NCBI GenBank assembly: GCA_963682025.1
Contig: OY821517.1
Coordinates: 17,758,048-17,822,047, forward strand
Direction of reading: 5' to 3'
Length of the DNA: 64,000 nt
DNA from: Cordilura impudica
Lineage: Eukaryota; Arthropoda; Insecta; Diptera; Scathophagidae
The first letter of the stretch is position 1. Every line of letters begins with the position of its first letter. The position numbers were made by a program, and so were the translations under genes. The notes under the pieces are model-generated. The model did not search any database, had not been told where the DNA came from, and saw only the letters and a list, made by a program, of their open reading frames with translations. Positions 1 to 10,593 of this stretch are shown here, in pieces.

Positions 1-568
1 TTTAATTTTTAATTTTAATTTTTAATTTTTAATTTTTAATTTTTAATTTTTAATTTTTAATTTTTAATTTTTAATTTTTAATTTTTAATTTTTAATTTTT
101 AATTTTTAATTTTTAATTTTTAATTTTTAATTTTTAATTTTTAATTTTTAATTTTTAATTTTTAATTTTTAATTTTTAATTTTTAATTTTTAATTTTTAA
201 TTTTTAATTTTTTATTTTTAATTTTTAATTTTTAATTTTTAATTTTTAATTTTTAATTTTTAATTTTTAATTTTTAATTTTTAATTTTTAATTTTTAATT
301 TTTTAATTTTTAATTTTTAATTTTTAATTTTTAATTTTTAATTTTTAATTTTTATTTTTTAATTTTTAATTTTTAATTTTTAATTTTTAATTTTTAATTT
401 TTAATTTTTAATTTTTAATTTTTAATTTTTTAATTTTTAATTTTTAATTTTTAATTTTTAATTTTTAATTTTTAATTTTTAATTTTTAATTTTTAATTTT
501 TAATTTTTAATTTTAATTTTTAATTTTAATTTTTAATTTTAAATTTAAATTTTTAATTTTTTAATTTG
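1..568. repeat. (AATTTTT)n satellite
   Basis: An almost uninterrupted array of the 7-bp unit AATTTTT (about 80 copies), with a few 6-bp or 8-bp slips and substitutions near 209, 300, 355 and 430. It decays at 510-568 and runs off the left edge of the window, so its true length is unknown. It contains no coding potential. Confidence 0.97.
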
Positions 569-587
569 AGTTGCCTTGTTGTTCATT

Positions 588-1172
588 TTTTGCGTTCGTA
601 TATGAATAAGTTCATATCGGATGCTATATTTATATGGGGACTAGGTCGAAAAATTGACCAATTCTGACGAAATTTGGTAAAGTAGCCTATTTTTTGGAAA
701 AGCATATACAAACTGAATTTAAGAAGAATCTGTTTTTCGAAACATTTAAAGAAAGATCTGGATACAGCTTTATATGGTGGCTATGACTAAGAATTGTCGT
801 AGAGGATTTATTTTTGGACTCTGATTAATAGATGTAAGAAACACTCACCAACCCAATTTGACCGAGATCTAAACGATAAATTGGATTATATGACAATTTA
901 AGTCGATCTCATAGGGTTCATTTGTTAGGGGACTAAAACTGAACACACACTATTTTCACAATTTTCAATAGCGTTCGTCCTACATACAAAATTTCTTCCA
1001 AATTTATTCATATTTACAACAAGGTTTACATGAACACAAAGACGTAAAAACGGACGGACGGACATTGCTAAATCTAGACAGGAAATGATTTTGAATCGAC
1101 CGGACAACAAAAAATGACTACGTCAGTTATTTTTGGGTGTTATAAACATCAGCACAAACTCATTATTCCTTA
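588..1172 (+). mobile_element. GTCC element (family GTCY-1), copy a, headless
   Basis: It matches the body of the better copies at 9107 and 37626: the ATGAATAAGTTCATATCGG segment, the 'CATTTG...GGGACTAA' segment, and GGACGGACGGACATTG at about 1052. The 5' palindrome and the final hairpin are missing. It is followed directly by a Helitron-like tandem array. Confidence 0.75.
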
Positions 1173-1179
1173 ACAAAAC

Positions 1180-1812
1180 AGGCGTGGCGCCTCTCATGTA
1201 AACTGAATTTTTAACATCTAATTTTAACATACAATATCTAAAGTACTATGACAGCAAGAGTTCTGAAACTATGTACGTAAACATATTAAACTAATTTGAA
1301 GAGCTGCGAAAAAATGGGCGGGATCGGACTAATGGGCATGGCACCCACCATACAAAGTAAATGTTTAATGTCATATATCTAAAGTACTGTAATAGAGAAA
1401 GCCGTGGAACTTTGTGTGAGTTCATAAGTTATTAATGTGAGTAGTCGCACAAAAAATAGGCCGGATCTGTTCAGTGGGCGTGGCACCCCCACATAGTGAA
1501 AGCCTTGGGACTTTGTGTGAGTTCATAACTTATTAATTGATCGGATCGAGATCGGACCAATGGGCGTGTCACCCTATATAAAGTAAATATTTAACATCAT
1601 ATAACTGGAGTATTATAATAGAAAAAGCCTTGGGCTTTGTCTGAGCTCATGAGTTATTAATGTGGTAGTTGCCCAAAAAATGGGTAGGATGGGACCAATG
1701 GACGTGGCATCTCCTATACAAAAAAAAAATATGAAATACTATGACAGTATTGAAACTTTTTACAAGTACATTAATTTCCTATGTGAGTAGTCGTGGACAA
1801 TATGGGCGGAAT
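1180..1812 (+). repeat. Tandem array, about 105-140 bp units (Helitron A-like)
   Basis: Four to five degenerate units, each with GGGCGGGATCGGAC, then CAATGGGCGTGGCACC, then a 'TAATGTCATATATCTAAAGTACTGTAATAG' type block, then GTGAGTTCATAAGTTATT. Anchors lie near 1313, 1441, 1545, 1683 and 1802. The same units occur singly at 32.1-32.3, 47.5-47.8, 49.8-50.0 and 50.7-51.0 kb. Confidence 0.75.
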
Positions 1813-2076
1813 CGTCAAAATCAAAAATTGAAAGAAAAAAAACAAAAATCGCCAAAGTCATAAATCCTTCACCGAAAATCACGAATAAAAACAATAACCT
1901 AAACATAAGTTGCCAAAACCGAAAATCACGAGTAACAAAAATCGCAAAAAAAAACAAAAAACGCCAAAGTGAAAAAAATGTCAAAATCAAAAATCGCAAA
2001 AAACGAAAAAGTGGAAAATCTCCAAAAATCTAAGATCGCAAAAACAAAAATCGACAAAACCAAAAATCGCCAAATA
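1812..2076. repeat. Degenerate A-rich short tandem repeat
   Basis: Irregular repetition of a roughly 16-20 bp unit of the type AAAAATCGCCAAAACC. It is low complexity, and the ORFs across it are fortuitous. Confidence 0.7.
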
Positions 2077-3406
2077 TAAATAAAATACTTTTCTACAAAA
2101 TGTATTCCGTTTTCTATCTCTTTACGATGGTTGTAGCGAAGTTCATTGGATTACAGGTAGTAAGGCACAAAAAATTAAATATGCGATATTTTTTTTACGG
2201 AGTTAATTAAATATATGTTGTTCGTGCTATAATGCAAACGGAAAAATAAATTTAAAAAAATCCAAATTTAAAATTATATTATTAATAATGTTAATTTTTT
2301 TATAAATTCTTTTTTGTTCTAATCTGTGGAAAAAATATAATTTATTGTAAATTTGATAATATACAAAAATATGGGTCGTTCTCGTCTTCACATAAAATGA
2401 TGTTAGTGATATCCTAACAAACAACATATCATATCTACACAAGCATGATCAAGTAAAATGAAACCAGCTTAAAGAAAAGAATAGTTTCAATAAAATTTGT
2501 AATTTTGACAATTTTTTTAAATTAAAAAATTTTCCATGAAATTTTCCATGCACTAATTTTTACAAATATTTGCATTGATCACGGTTAGAGCCGAAGTTAA
2601 ATTCGTGTAATTCCTAGTCGCGCCATCTTAATGTATGCAATTGTAAATAAAAAAACAAAAGAAATTTAAATTCAGTTTAATAAACAATTTTTTAAAAATA
2701 TTTTCATACAAATTAATAACATGCTTGTCAGGTTTCTAACAATCTGTATTGTATTTATATTTAAAGTTAATAAAAAAAAAAATGAATTTATCCATTTATA
2801 AATGCTTCATTTAAGGCGGCTTTATAAAAACAAAACCAAAATATAATAATGATAAATTTTTAAATTATTTCTCATTTCTTTCTATTAAGAATACATCCAA
2901 TCCAATTCAATCCATCCAACTAACCATAAGCATGTTGTTTGTAAATTGTGAACTGGGATTGATTGAACAATGAATGGATTTTAAACTCCAATCGATGAGA
3001 TGGATGTTAAGTACAAATAGCAATTTGTTTTGTTATTGTTAAAGGTATTTAGTGTTTGGTTATGGTTTGGATTTTCGGTTATGCTCATAGTAAAGTCTAC
3101 CATTGTTTCTACGAAATGTTTATTGGTAACAAAAAGGCAATCAACACTTATTTGTTGTTTTGTAAATATGAAGAAATTGATGACCTTGCATTGTACAACC
3201 AAAAAACAAAAACAAAAAAAATACATGTTTAAAGACATAATGAATAATGAAGTGAGTTTAAAAAATATTTTAACTTTCTTCAGCCATTTAAAGAGAAGAA
3301 TAAAATAAGAAAAAATTAAAACATTTTAATAAACAATAAGGAGTATGTATTGTATACATTTATATTATACATAAGTATATACATATGTGTGTTAATATAT
3401 GTCAGA
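2077..3406. other. Intronic AT-rich stretch, nothing recognised
   Basis: Lies on the 3' side of Serrate exon 7239-7429. I see no coding exon, RNA gene or clear transposon. Short ORFs at 2227-2442 and 2981-3308 overlap on both strands and have no recognisable composition. Confidence 0.6.
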
Positions 3407-3409
3407 TAA

Positions 3410-4035
3410 CACAAGGGAACAAAATTGAACTTTTTTTGTGTTGATTTGAAATTTATAGCAAATTTTTACTAATTTGAGGTCGCTGATTTCAAATCTGCAC
3501 TTGGTTTTTTTCTATCAGCTCGACTTTTCGAGATATACCGTTATGTTCAAAATTAAGGCAATTCCGCTACATATATTGGAATAACTTGAAAACGGTTCAC
3601 CATATTAAATTAAAAAAAAAATCCGAAACTCGCAAACAATATTCTCTTAAAGCCGTGCTTACCTTGTTTTTAAATTTTCCAAGTAGTTTTAGAGATATCG
3701 TTCAAGTTTTGAAAAAAAAATTAAAATTTTTAAAAAAAAAAACATTTTTTTTGTTCTTTAAAAATTCCTAAAAAATAAAAATGGGACAAAAATCACAGTT
3801 TTGGTCTACAAACGGTTAGTTAAATATATTTCGAATAAAACGAGCTTTATTTCATTGCAATCGGTGCACAACTTTTGATTTTGTTCACGATTTACTGAAT
3901 TGATATAAATCGCGATTTCCATACAAAAATAACATTTTCTAATGTGTAAGTGTTTGTATGTAATAAGTTAGTTTTTTATGATTCTAAGAATTAAAAAAAT
4001 TAAGTAATAAAAAAAGATTATTTCATTTTTATGGT
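3410..4035 (+). repeat. E1 left terminal inverted repeat
   Basis: Inverted copy of 6239-6853. The first 11 bases match, about 70 bp are divergent, and from about 3486 to 4035 only a handful of differences are visible. Both arms carry an identical spurious 61-codon ORF (3586-3771 plus; 6502-6687 minus), which reflects their sequence identity, not a gene. Confidence 0.9.
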
Positions 4036-4115
4036 CAGCTATACTTTTTAATTTAACACAAAAAGAGAATTTTAAAGAAAAAAAAAAATTTTAATACACA
4101 AATATTACAATGTAA

Positions 4116-5807
4116 TTACAACTCATCGAAAAATTTTCTTTTATAAGATTTTCTTAAATAACCTTGTTTAGAGGGATTTGTTTTAATGCTCCAGCAATAG
4201 TCCGCCATCATATGCTTATCCCAGTGACCCTGGTACCGCTCCTCTATAGTTCGGATATCTTGATGGAAACGTTCACCTTGTTCTTCACTGAAGTCTCCAA
4301 GATTTTCAAGGAAACAATCCAAATGACTGTGTAGGTAGTGCACCTTAATGCTCATATTACAACCAAGCTTCTTGAAATGTGACAACATGTTATCCACGTG
4401 GTCCGAATAGTGCTCACCCTTTTTGTTTCCCAGGAAATTGCGCACTATCCAAACAAATTCATTCCAAGCATTTCTTTCAATATCTGTCATGGAATTACTA
4501 AAATTTTCATCATTGATTAATTTTTTGATTTGAGGGCCATCAAAAATGCCAGCTTTCAGTTTCTCCGAACTCAAATTGTTGAACTTTTTACTGATATATC
4601 TAAAACAATCACCGTCCTTGTTGAGAGCTTTGACAAATTGTTTCATAAGTCCTAGCATGATATGGAGAGGTGGCAGTATTATGCGATCCCTGGGCACAAG
4701 TGGTTGATTAACTATATTGTGGTTTCCTGGAACCATAGCTTCCCTCGAAGGCCAGTCTTTCTTACTCCAGTGTTCAGATCTGGCTCTGCTATCCCATAAA
4801 CAAATGAAACACGGATATTTTGTGTAGCCACCTTGTTGGCCTAGAAGAAAATTCACCATTTTTAGATCCACACAAATTAGCCAGCGGTGTTCGTTGTACT
4901 TTATTTTATTTATAACTGAGGCAATTGTAGAATATTCTTCTTTAGCTTTAGTTGAATGTGCAATGGGCAACGAACCCAATTTATTACCGTTATGCAGAAG
5001 TACACATTTTAGGCTGCGTTTAGAAGAATCTATAAATAGTCGCCAGTCATTTGGATCATACTCCTCTAATCCCATCGCTGTTACTAAACCAGGAACATCT
5101 GAACAATAAGCAAATTCATCGTCTTCGGAAAAGAATGGAAGTAAGTTTTTTTCTCTGTTACGGTAGTATGAAATTGTTGTTCCTTGGGTTAACAGATTTT
5201 TTTGCTTTAATCGAGAAGCAAGAATTTCAGATGCTTTTTTAGAAAGTCCAAGGTCTCTCACTAAATCACTAAGCTCCTCCTGATTAAATTGCTCGCGTTC
5301 AGAAGAAATATCTAAATGCAAGTCATCTGATCCAAATTCAGAAATTGGTGAAGGAACATTTTGTCGTAAGTCGTGGAAATTGTGTGTAGATGTAGATGGT
5401 TGTGGTTCTGAATCCTCACTAGAGTACAGGACTGGTTGGGTAATAGACAACACGTTAGGATAAATCCATTTAGACCGGTTTGTTTTATTAATGCCTGTTA
5501 TGTTGACAGCGCAAAAATAACAATCATCATAATGATTCGAAGGTTCCCGCCAGATCATTGGTGTTTTATACTTGAAGTGGGTCCGTTGCTTGTTTGCCCA
5601 TAACCTTAAATACTCTACACAGTTTTTACATACAGTATTAGGAATCCAGTACTTGTCACGGGTTTCCATGGTAAATCCGAAGCAGTCAAAATAAATTTTT
5701 TTAATAAAATCTGACACACTTTTTCTATTTTTTATAAACGTGTATTCGCCACATATGTTACAAAAATAGTTGGGATTGATTTTACAGGTGTTTCTTGACG
5801 TAGCCAT
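4116..5807 (-). CDS. E1 putative transposase, 563 aa, Cys-rich N terminus
   Basis: One uninterrupted frame from ATG at 5807, the only long ORF of transposon E1. The N terminus has Cys pairs C16-x2-C19 and C60-x2-C63, spaced like a ZAD-type zinc-binding domain, and a third pair C96-x2-C99. A Ser/Glu-rich linker (about 130-180) follows. The conserved core has LFIDSSK (D260), ICVDLK (D314), YPCFICLWD (C333, C336), LPPLHIMLGLMKQF (380-391) and EEQGERFHQD (508-517). I recognise this as a protein family common, usually uncharacterised, in arthropod genomes. From the order Asp, Asp, Cys-x2-Cys, acidic I infer an RNase H-fold DNA transposase; the catalytic assignment is not proven. The same core occurs, broken, in E2 (26.0-27.5 kb) and E3 (48.3-49.1 kb). 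The start is chosen because it gives the Cys motif and there is no competing upstream Met. Confidence 0.85.
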   Translation of the reverse strand: MATSRNTCKINPNYFCNICGEYTFIKNRKSVSDFIKKIYFDCFGFTMETRDKYWIPNTVCKNCVEYLRLWANKQRTHFKYKTPMIWREPSNHYDDCYFCAVNITGINKTNRSKWIYPNVLSITQPVLYSSEDSEPQPSTSTHNFHDLRQNVPSPISEFGSDDLHLDISSEREQFNQEELSDLVRDLGLSKKASEILASRLKQKNLLTQGTTISYYRNREKNLLPFFSEDDEFAYCSDVPGLVTAMGLEEYDPNDWRLFIDSSKRSLKCVLLHNGNKLGSLPIAHSTKAKEEYSTIASVINKIKYNEHRWLICVDLKMVNFLLGQQGGYTKYPCFICLWDSRARSEHWSKKDWPSREAMVPGNHNIVNQPLVPRDRIILPPLHIMLGLMKQFVKALNKDGDCFRYISKKFNNLSSEKLKAGIFDGPQIKKLINDENFSNSMTDIERNAWNEFVWIVRNFLGNKKGEHYSDHVDNMLSHFKKLGCNMSIKVHYLHSHLDCFLENLGDFSEEQGERFHQDIRTIEERYQGHWDKHMMADYCWSIKTNPSKQGYLRKSYKRKFFDEL

Positions 5808-5855
5808 TGCACAATTTAGAAGTATATATCAAAGTAACACAATTTTCAATAAACA

Positions 5856-5890
5856 ACACACGGGAACAAAATTGAACTTTTTTGTGTTGA
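5856..5890 (+). repeat. Internal copy of the E1 left terminus
   Basis: About 35 bp matching the E1 tip at 3411-3448 (GGGAACAAAATTGAAC then TTTTGTGTTGA), in the same orientation as the left end. It lies just upstream of the transposase start. It may be a relic of a nested end or a transposase-binding site. Confidence 0.7.
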
Positions 5891-6238
5891 CTGATTAAAT
5901 GTTCAATGTAAAATGATTTATATTTTTTGTCGTTATACTTTTCGCTTTCGTAAACACTTGTTGAATGAGAAAAATTGGTTGAATGAACCCATAAAAATAC
6001 TTAGTAGTTTTTTACTGAAGTACCAAAAAAAATTATATCCACAATTTTATTGACAGTCACTTATGAATGAACACATGTGTTCAGGGGTATTCCTTTAAAA
6101 AATCATCCGTAACCAACGGTAAACCACACATCAATAAAAACAAGTGGACTTTTCTTTTTTCTCTTTAATTGACTGTGAACTGACTAGGTGTCATAAAGGG
6201 ACAATAAAATTTATAGGCGTTATGAGTTTGCTACCGCA

Positions 6239-6853
6239 ACCATAAAAATGAAATAATCTTTTTTTATTACTTAATTTTTTTAATTCTTAGAATCATAAAA
6301 AACTAACTTATTACATACAAACACTTACACATTAGAAAATGTTATTTTTGTATGGAAATCGCGATTTATATCAATTCAGTAAATCGTGAACAAAATCAAA
6401 AGTTGTGCACCGATTGCAATGAAATAAAGCTCATTTTATTCGAAATATATTTAATAACTGTTTGTAGACCAAAACTGTGATTTTTGTCCCATTTTTATTT
6501 TTTAGGAATTTTTAAAGAACAAAAAAAATGTTTTTTTTTTTAAAAATTTTAATTTTTTTTTCAAAACTTGAACGATATCTCTAAAACTACTTGGAAAATT
6601 TAAAAACAAGGTAAGCACGGCTTTAAGAGAATATTGTTTGCGAGTTTCGGATTTTTTTTTTAATTTAATATGGTGAACCGTTTTCAAGTTATTCCAATAT
6701 ATGTAGCGGAAGTGCCTTAATTTTGAACATAACGGTATATCTCGAAAAGTCGAGCTGATAGAAAAAAACCAAGGGCAGATTTGGATTCAGCATCCCAAAT
6801 AACATTAAAAACAATATTCAGTTCTTAATCAACAGAACCATTGTTCCCTTGTG
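6239..6853 (-). repeat. E1 right terminal inverted repeat
   Basis: Reverse complement of the left arm from the shared inner boundary ATGGT/ACCAT to the tip. The outermost segment after GTTCCC differs from the left arm for about 70 bp, so the two ends are not identical at the tips. Confidence 0.9.
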
Positions 6854-6856
6854 TAA

Positions 6857-7238
6857 TTATTATATGGGTCATTTGTTTTGTTTCTTTTAGTTTTACATAA
6901 TATTTGAAACCAAATTTGATTAAGTAATATTCCGATTTTTTTTTTATACAGTAAGTAGTTATATGTACATATATACATACATAGTAGCATTCAAAATATA
7001 TATATTTCAAAGTCTTATCAGAACTTTGCGGTTTTGGCATGTGCCACCACATACTCTGTGGGTGTTTGTGTGTGTGTTGAAAGCAAACAAAAAAACTAAA
7101 AAAAATCTCCTGGAGCACATGTTATGTACACATGTCATAAAATGTAGCAAAAAAGAAACATTTAAAAGATTTTTCTGTTTCTTTTTATAAAAAATAATAC
7201 TTTTGGTTTAAAGTTGTTAAATTTTATCTTTCACTTAC
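6857..7238. other. Serrate intron, 5' part (minus strand)
   Basis: AT-rich sequence downstream of the GTAAGTGA donor of exon 7239-7429, which reads as TCACTTAC on the plus strand at 7231-7238. Overlapping ORFs on both strands look fortuitous. Confidence 0.7.
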
Positions 7239-7429
7239 CGTCCATCGAAACGTAAAAGGTAAGACCATGGCCCCTACACCGGGATCACTTAATACAAAAC
7301 TGGATCCACCCAATATTTTTGTGGTTGCATTGCCAAATGAGCAACCTGTTGATATACTTGGCGTACCCTGTTCGGCTGCGGAATATTCTTTAAGGCACAA
7401 ACGAAATGCTGTTGAACAAGGCGGGCACC
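7239..7429 (-). CDS. Ser: Serrate exon: MNNL domain, second part
   Basis: A 191-bp internal exon of the transmembrane Notch ligand Serrate (Jagged type), which acts at the cell surface to activate Notch on neighbouring cells. It encodes the last two bases of a Gly codon and then 63 residues beginning [17 protein letters not shown], continuing [20 protein letters not shown] and ending LPFTFRWT. These match my memory of Drosophila Serrate almost residue for residue; Delta differs clearly here. The acceptor is T-rich and ends in AG at 7431-7430; the donor is GTAAGTGA directly after the ACG codon (phase 0 end). The exon joins in phase to 18643-18760. The following exon (rest of MNNL, then DSL and EGF repeats) is not in the window. 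No stop or frameshift is present, so the exon looks functional. Confidence 0.93.
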
Positions 7430-7665
7430 CTTTAATTATTAAAAAAAAATAAATAAATAATTTAATAAAGTAGTAAAAAAAAGGCACAAAATTAATGTAT
7501 TTTAAATATTATGTATGTAAAAAATTAATATAAAAAAAGCTTTTGAATAAAGTGACTAAAAAAAAAATTTTAAAGATTGCGATTTTTTGCGAGAAACATT
7601 ATTTTTGTATAAATAATCTTAGTTACAGTTAGAAGAAACGAGAAAAATTAATATAAACTAAGTGA

Positions 7666-8480
7666 AAAAAGTAAGAATATTAAATTCCGCTGTGCCGCTG
7701 TGATATCCTCCACCCGCGTCTGAACACATTCTATAACCAAGGTTATTAGTACTAAAGCTTGATTTCACATTATCATGGCTACACTTTTTAAAATGATGTT
7801 TAAAATTAATAAGTTAATTACAAAAATTTTGGGTATTTTTGTGCTTTTTTTAATTGAGAGCATTATTAAATGCAATCAGCATAAATCAAAATACATACAC
7901 ATTTTATTTGCTTGTTGTTGTTCATATGTACAAAAAAAAAAACTACAAAAGCAACAAGCAATCAAGAATGTGTATGCATAGCTTAAGGCATAGCTTAGCG
8001 CGAATCAGCTGATTTAACCTGTCTTACGAAAAACACATGCAAGTGCTTACCCAACTTAAGCTTAACGTATCGTATCGTTGATTTTAGATTTTTGCTACGT
8101 TTGTATGTGACAGTTGCGAACAGCTGATAAAGTTTGGTTTATTTTATACAGCAACATGCTGATTCGTGTTTTACGTTCTATAATTGCACTAAATGCCAAC
8201 ATTACGATACGATACTGTTACATTTTAACAACGTGTGGCTAACTAGGCCTTTATACATTCCGTTATGTATAAACATTTTTCACTATTTTTAGCTTTTTAT
8301 ATGAAATTTTTTGGAGTATCTTTACATTTTCGTATGTCATTTCTAGGCTAGGCAATATGACGAACATTTTAAGTCTAAGTAATATGACCTGATTGACCTA
8401 CTATCTACAGGAGAATGTTTTCAACAGACAGACAGACAGATGGACATCGCTAGATCGACTTTTCCTTTCATAAGGATCAA
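7666..8480 (+). mobile_element. Repeat G, copy 1 (GTCY microsatellite family), interrupted
   Basis: Similar to 25073-25469 plus 28441-28740: a decayed 5' hairpin region, ACCAAGGTTATTAGTAC, 'AGAGCATTATTAAATGCAATC', then after a MITE insertion 'GTATAAACATTTTTCAC', 'TATGTCATTTCTAGGCT' and a short CAGACAGACAGACAGATGGACATCG microsatellite core near 8430. It has the fly mini-me/DINE-1-like layout. Confidence 0.65.
7986..8250. mobile_element. PIF/Harbinger-like MITE inserted in repeat G
   Basis: 265 bp with imperfect inverted ends AGGCATAGCTTAGC and (reverse) AGGCCTAGTTAGCC. It is flanked by TTA at 7983-7985 and 8251-8253, the 3-bp duplication expected for PIF/Harbinger. An inner inverted pair (CGTATCGTATCGTT / ACGATACGATAC) lies at 8069 and 8203. 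The flanking repeat G reads on across the insertion when compared with the copy at 25 kb. Confidence 0.6.
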
Positions 8481-8987
8481 CAACTTTAGGTGAATGTGAT
8501 AAAGCGCTGACCAAAAAGTGCAAGTACGAGTGAAGGTTCATGGTTCAAACCTCACGGCCGCTCTTAGTAGAAAAATTTTCATATAGAAACAATCTATTCA
8601 ATTAAAACATAACAATTATCACATTGTTCAATAAATCGCTGATGAAGGCTGAAATGCCAGAAACCGGTCCGATTAAGAATACAGTCTTCTTTGCCACGCA
8701 CCATATAAACAAAATTAAAATTTGCATATTAATTAATTAATTGCAATATGTCTGAAAAATGACTATAAATCTAACAAGCAATATAAATAGTTTATGGGGT
8801 CTCCGAAATTTATATTGATAAGTTACAAACGGATTGACAAACGGATATATACCCTCTGCACAGTGCTGTCGAGGGTGCAAAAAATATAATCAAAGCTTTT
8901 GAATTTTAAAAGTACTGACTAAAAAATAATATAAATTCAAAGTTTTCAAATTCCTAAAAGGAAAATTATTTTTTGATAAATAATTTC

Positions 8988-9018
<31 letters not shown>

Positions 9019-9106
9019 GTTAAAATATAATTTAATTAAATTAAAATTAAGTTATTCAGATTATTCGGATTTAGTATTTTATTATAATTACAAAATGTTA
9101 AAAATA
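8481..9106. other. Intronic stretch with poly-T tract
   Basis: No gene seen. It contains a hairpin (GTGA-GGTT / AACC-TCAC near 8533-8555) that vaguely resembles a tRNA B box, and an uninterrupted T tract of about 28 bases at 8991-9018. Confidence 0.5.
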
Positions 9107-9885
9107 ACAAGTAAGAAAATTATAGTCGGTCTAGACCGACTATACGATACCCTATACCATGCATTTAGAAACCCTATCTGTTAGGCCCAACTAACTGGAC
9201 ATTGAAAATAAGCAACAACCAAATTTGAGTGGGATTTTTATTAATTTTTTTGGCTGCAGATATGAAAAAGTTCATATCGGATGCTATATCTTTAAAGGGA
9301 CTAGGTCCAAAAATGGACCGATCCTGATCATGTTTGGTAAAGTCTCTTGTATTTTGCAAAAATATATACAAACAAAATTTGAGAAGAATCAGTGCAATAT
9401 TTTTGTTTTTTTAATAGATTTAAGTGAAGATCGGGAAGTAGCGCTACATGGGGTCAAAGGGATCATTTTTGGACTACTCATTAATGGATGTAATGAACGC
9501 ATACAAACCCAATTTAAGTAAGATCTATATGACAATTTGGATCTTATGGCAATTTATGTCGATTTCATATGGGTAATTTGTATGGGGGCTAGGTCTGAAC
9601 ATGGACCGATTCTCACCAATTTCAATAGCGTTCATCCCATGGCCGATAAAAGCTTATATACCAAATTTCATCAAAATATATTCATATTTGCGACCTGCAG
9701 TTTGATTACAAGCTTTACATGGACACACAAACGGACGGACGGACGGACATTGTTAAATCAACTCAGAAAGTGATTCTGATTCGATCGGTATAATTAAAGA
9801 TGGGTCTAGGTCAAATATTTTTGGTTGTTACAAACAGCAGCACAAAGTCCTTTTACCCAAACCACATAGTGGTATAGGGTATAAA
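9107..9885 (+). mobile_element. GTCY-1 element, copy b (near full length)
   Basis: Begins AACAAGTAAGAAAAT, then a perfect 24-bp palindrome at 9121-9144, then CGATACCCTATACCATG. The body has ATGAAAAAGTTCATATCGG and GGGGGCTAGGTCTGAACATG, then (GGAC)n near 9732. It ends CCACATAGTGG-TATAGGGTATA. ATACCCTATACCA near the start and TGGTATAGGGTAT at the end are inverted. It is non-coding and matches the general plan of the fly mini-me/DINE-1 (Helentron-like) elements with GTCY microsatellites. It is nearly identical to the copy at 37626. Confidence 0.85.
9121..9144. repeat. 24-bp perfect palindrome of GTCY-1
   Basis: TATAGTCGGTCT followed by its exact reverse complement. It recurs intact at 24468-24491 and 37641-37664 and with one or two changes in the copies at 32.8, 46.8 and 50.5 kb. 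Confidence 0.95.
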
Positions 9886-9954
9886 AATAAAATAAATATG
9901 TACAAGTTAGCACAGTTGAATACATATAAAAAAGCTGCAGAAAAACAACAGAAA

Positions 9955-10593
9955 ATCGGTAAGAATATTATAGTTGGTTAAGAGCGCCTATACGTTAGCC
10001 TATACCATGTGTAGAAAGGATCTTAGGTCCAACTAATTGGATATAGAAAATAAGCATAAACCAAATTTTAGTGATATTTTTATTATTTTTTTTCCCTGCA
10101 GATATGAAAAAGTTTATATCGGATACTAGACTCATATGGTGACTAGGTCCAATGATGGACCAATCCTGACCCTTTTTGGTAAAGTCAGTTAAAGTCTGTG
10201 CAATATTTTTATATTTTGATAGATTTAAATGAAGATCGGGAATGAGCTTTATATGGGGGCTAAGACTAAGAATTTTCCTACTGATTAATGGATGTAATGA
10301 ACCAAATTTGACTGAGATAATTTGGATCTTACAACAATTTTAGTTGATCTGATAAGCTTCAATAGCATTCGTCATATGGCCGATAAAAGCTTATATACCA
10401 AATTTCATTAATATAAATTCATATTTGCCTACAGTTCGCAGTTAATTAAAAAGTTTACACGCAGACGGACGGATGGACGAATGAATGGACGAAAGTAATA
10501 CTGAGTCTATCAATATAACAAAAGACAGGTCGAAGTTAAATATTTTTGGTAGTTACTAACATCACAACAAACTCATTATACCCTGTCCACATA
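9955..10593 (+). mobile_element. GTCY-1 element, copy c (diverged, cut by mariner)
   Basis: Same order of segments as copy b but with many substitutions and deletions. The palindrome has decayed (TTATAGTTGGTTAAGAGCG), and GACGGACGGATGGACG lies near 10463. It ends at CCACATA, where a mariner copy begins. That TA lies inside the terminal CCACATAGTGG hairpin of the family. Confidence 0.75.

Larger units (their letters stand above)
3410..6853 (-). mobile_element. E1: transposon with long TIRs and an unclassified transposase
   Basis: A 3444-bp unit. The outer ends are CACAAGGGAAC (3410) and GTTCCCTTGTG (ending 6853), flanked on both sides by TAA (3407-3409, 6854-6856), a candidate 3-bp target duplication. 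The inverted arms are about 620 bp and, apart from a divergent stretch just inside the tips, nearly identical by eye. The unit encloses one long uninterrupted ORF (4116-5807, minus). Near-identical arms plus an open ORF suggest a recent insertion. It sits in the Serrate intron 3' of exon 7239-7429. Confidence 0.85.

Noticed and set aside
1..568. Telomere repeat
   Set aside because: The unit AATTTTT is not TTAGG, and flies use other telomere systems. It lies near Serrate exons, so a simple satellite is the better reading.
3586..3771. 61-codon ORF, identical to one at 6502-6687
   Set aside because: It lies in the E1 inverted arms, is Lys/Phe-rich from A and T runs, and starts without an ATG on the sequence. 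The identity comes from the arms, not from a gene.
8510..8570. tRNA- or SINE-like B box (GGTTCAAACC)
   Set aside because: The T-arm does not fold as in a tRNA, and the match is explained by a local hairpin GTGA-GGTT/AACC-TCAC. There is no convincing A box or acceptor stem.
9225..9773. ORFs of 98 and 78 codons repeated at 37745-38294
   Set aside because: They are shared because both lie in near-identical GTCY-1 copies. They have no conserved start context or domain, and other copies break them.
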